Shown here: positions 6,669-7,478 of the stretch, piece after piece
Layout: the number at the start of each line of letters is the position of its first letter
Position numbering within the stretch: the first letter of the stretch is position 1
Assembly: GCA_027485535.1 (NCBI GenBank)
Contig: JAIXQV010000187.1
Location: 1 to 7,478, forward strand
Origin: Oxalobacteraceae bacterium
Lineage (GTDB): Bacteria > Pseudomonadota > Gammaproteobacteria > Burkholderiales > Burkholderiaceae_D
Length of the DNA: 7,478 nt
Direction of reading: 5' to 3'
Notes under the pieces: generated by a model
Databases searched by the model: none
What the model was told of the DNA's origin: nothing
What the model saw: only the letters and a program-made list of their open reading frames with translations
Made by a program: the position numbers and the translations under genes

Positions 6669-7153
6669 AAAACCTGTATAAAAAAACACAGAAAAAACTG
6701 CGCTTGATAGAGATGATGGGTCTGTCGGGTTTAATGCTAGGGTTGAGCGCGCCAGCGACGGCGATGTTCTGCTATGGCGAAAGTGTGCCGCAATTTGTAT
6801 TTGGCCAGTACGACCCGCACCATCATGAGCCGCATGACGTGCAGACCGTGTTCAGTATCCGTTGCACACCGGCTTATCGCGGTGAAGCCTTGAATTTAAT
6901 GATTCGTTTGACCAACGCGAGTAATGGTCTATTGCGTATGCGTAATCTGGATACCGGTGAATGGTTGCAGTTTTCGGTGTACAAAGATCCGGCACGCTCA
7001 CAACCGATTGATGCGCTCAATGGCTTGAGCTTGAATTTTCCGCTGATGGCGCCGACAACGCTGTCAATACCGGTCTACGGTCGAATTCCGGCAAGGCAGG
7101 ATGTTTCGGTGGGTAGCTATCATTTGCCAGTGAGTATCACGCTCAGCTACTGA
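6665..7153 (+). CDS. Terminal (tip-type) SCPU-domain pilus subunit, single domain
   Basis: The 162-residue precursor has a basic N-region, a hydrophobic core and a cleavage site after ATA (residue 33). The mature part is one SCPU domain. It aligns with the major pilin at Cys36-FVFG (same 11-residue spacing as Cys43-VDFG) and at its end (YGRIPARQDVSVGSY, then a final strand). Only two or three residues precede Cys36, so the donor strand present in the major pilin is missing. Such a subunit can accept a strand but not donate one, which places it at the fibre tip. Known Csu-type tip adhesins (CsuE) carry an additional N-terminal adhesin domain and are about twice as long, so this is a reduced form or a different terminal subunit. 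It has two cysteines (36, 67) and a histidine cluster (52-54 and 57). It is the last gene of the operon, overlapping the usher by four bases. Confidence 0.85.
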   Translation: MKNLYKKTQKKLRLIEMMGLSGLMLGLSAPATAMFCYGESVPQFVFGQYDPHHHEPHDVQTVFSIRCTPAYRGEALNLMIRLTNASNGLLRMRNLDTGEWLQFSVYKDPARSQPIDALNGLSLNFPLMAPTTLSIPVYGRIPARQDVSVGSYHLPVSITLSY

Positions 7154-7478
7154 GAAGCGCTTATCTTGCTTTGCACGAGGGGCGATTCGCTGCTGAGCAC
7201 CTTGGCTTGGCCGTTCGTACCGAGCGTGTGCAGGCTGACCGGCCGGCGCCAGATCTGAGCGATGTAGGCCACCACGCGCTCGGCTCGTGGCAAATCTAGG
7301 CCCCGCCCGTCCTCGGCAACATCATGCACCAGCTCCAGGCTGCCGGCGGTATGCATCGCCTTTACCGCTACGCGTGGGGCACCATAGTTGAACCTTGGTG
7401 CCAGAATAGCTTCGCGAATCGCATGGATGTCTTTGTCTGCGATTCGTATCCCGCCTTCATGATCAGCCTCGTAAACAA
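7147..7478 (-). CDS. SpoVR/YcgB-family protein, C-terminal end only
   Basis: The minus-strand frame is open from the window edge (first full codon 7476-7474) to TAG at 7149-7147, giving 109 residues. The ATG at 7356 is internal. The pattern IHAIREAI, then PRFNYGAPRVAV, a GSLELVHDVAEDGRGLDL stretch, then VVAYIAQIWRRPVSLHTL, resembles the C-terminus of SpoVR/YcgB proteins as I remember it (IREAL, an IQIWNVD-like strand, RSLTLRH, a PLD motif, then LHRLWGFDV). This is remembered similarity, not a computed alignment. The family is widespread in proteobacteria, often near a PrkA-type kinase gene, and its biochemical role is unclear. It converges on the pilus operon, and its last two codons plus stop region overlap the end of the terminal-subunit gene by seven bases, with no terminator between them. 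Confidence 0.7.
   Translation of the reverse strand, partial: VYEADHEGGIRIADKDIHAIREAILAPRFNYGAPRVAVKAMHTAGSLELVHDVAEDGRGLDLPRAERVVAYIAQIWRRPVSLHTLGTNGQAKVLSSESPLVQSKISASQ

Noticed and set aside
1..7478. CRISPR array, tRNA/rRNA gene, insertion sequence, integrase or attachment site
   Set aside because: No regularly spaced repeats, cloverleaf, transposase-like ORF, or flanking direct repeats were seen on either strand.

Overview
The window looks like chromosomal DNA of a Gram-negative proteobacterium, probably a gamma- or betaproteobacterium. The reasons are a chaperone-usher secretion locus, which needs an outer membrane, a multifunctional fatty-acid oxidation enzyme, and a SpoVR/YcgB-type gene end. 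No species can be named from the sequence alone.

Layout. Bases 1-1464 (+) are the 3' two-thirds of a bifunctional enoyl-CoA hydratase/3-hydroxyacyl-CoA dehydrogenase whose 5' end lies outside the window. It is closed by a strong hairpin terminator at 1503-1552. An AT-richer stretch of about 230 bases follows, then a gene for a small exported four-cysteine protein (1787-2527, +) that is interrupted by an in-frame TAA at codon 85. This gene ends at a second, apparently bidirectional terminator (2559-2595). A doubtful small minus-strand ORF (2594-2779) may use that terminator from the other side.

Bases 2925-7153 form a compact four-gene plus-strand operon for an archaic (sigma-type, Csu-like) chaperone-usher pilus: major pilin with a spore coat U (SCPU) fold, periplasmic chaperone, outer-membrane usher, and a second, terminal-type SCPU subunit. 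The genes are separated by 2 bp or overlap by 23 and 4 bp. The pilin carries an N-terminal donor-strand segment. The last subunit lacks one, so it should cap the fibre tip. An inverted repeat followed by a T-tract (3474-3534) just after the pilin stop looks like an attenuator or processing element that would keep pilin mRNA in excess over chaperone and usher.

Bases 7147-7478 (-) are the C-terminal end of what looks like a SpoVR/YcgB-family protein. It converges on the pilus operon, and its stop codon lies inside the last pilus gene.

The system as a whole belongs to a known class. The parts most worth a second look are the pilin/chaperone attenuator-like element, the apparently minimal two-subunit pilus with a one-domain tip, and the nonsense-interrupted exported protein.
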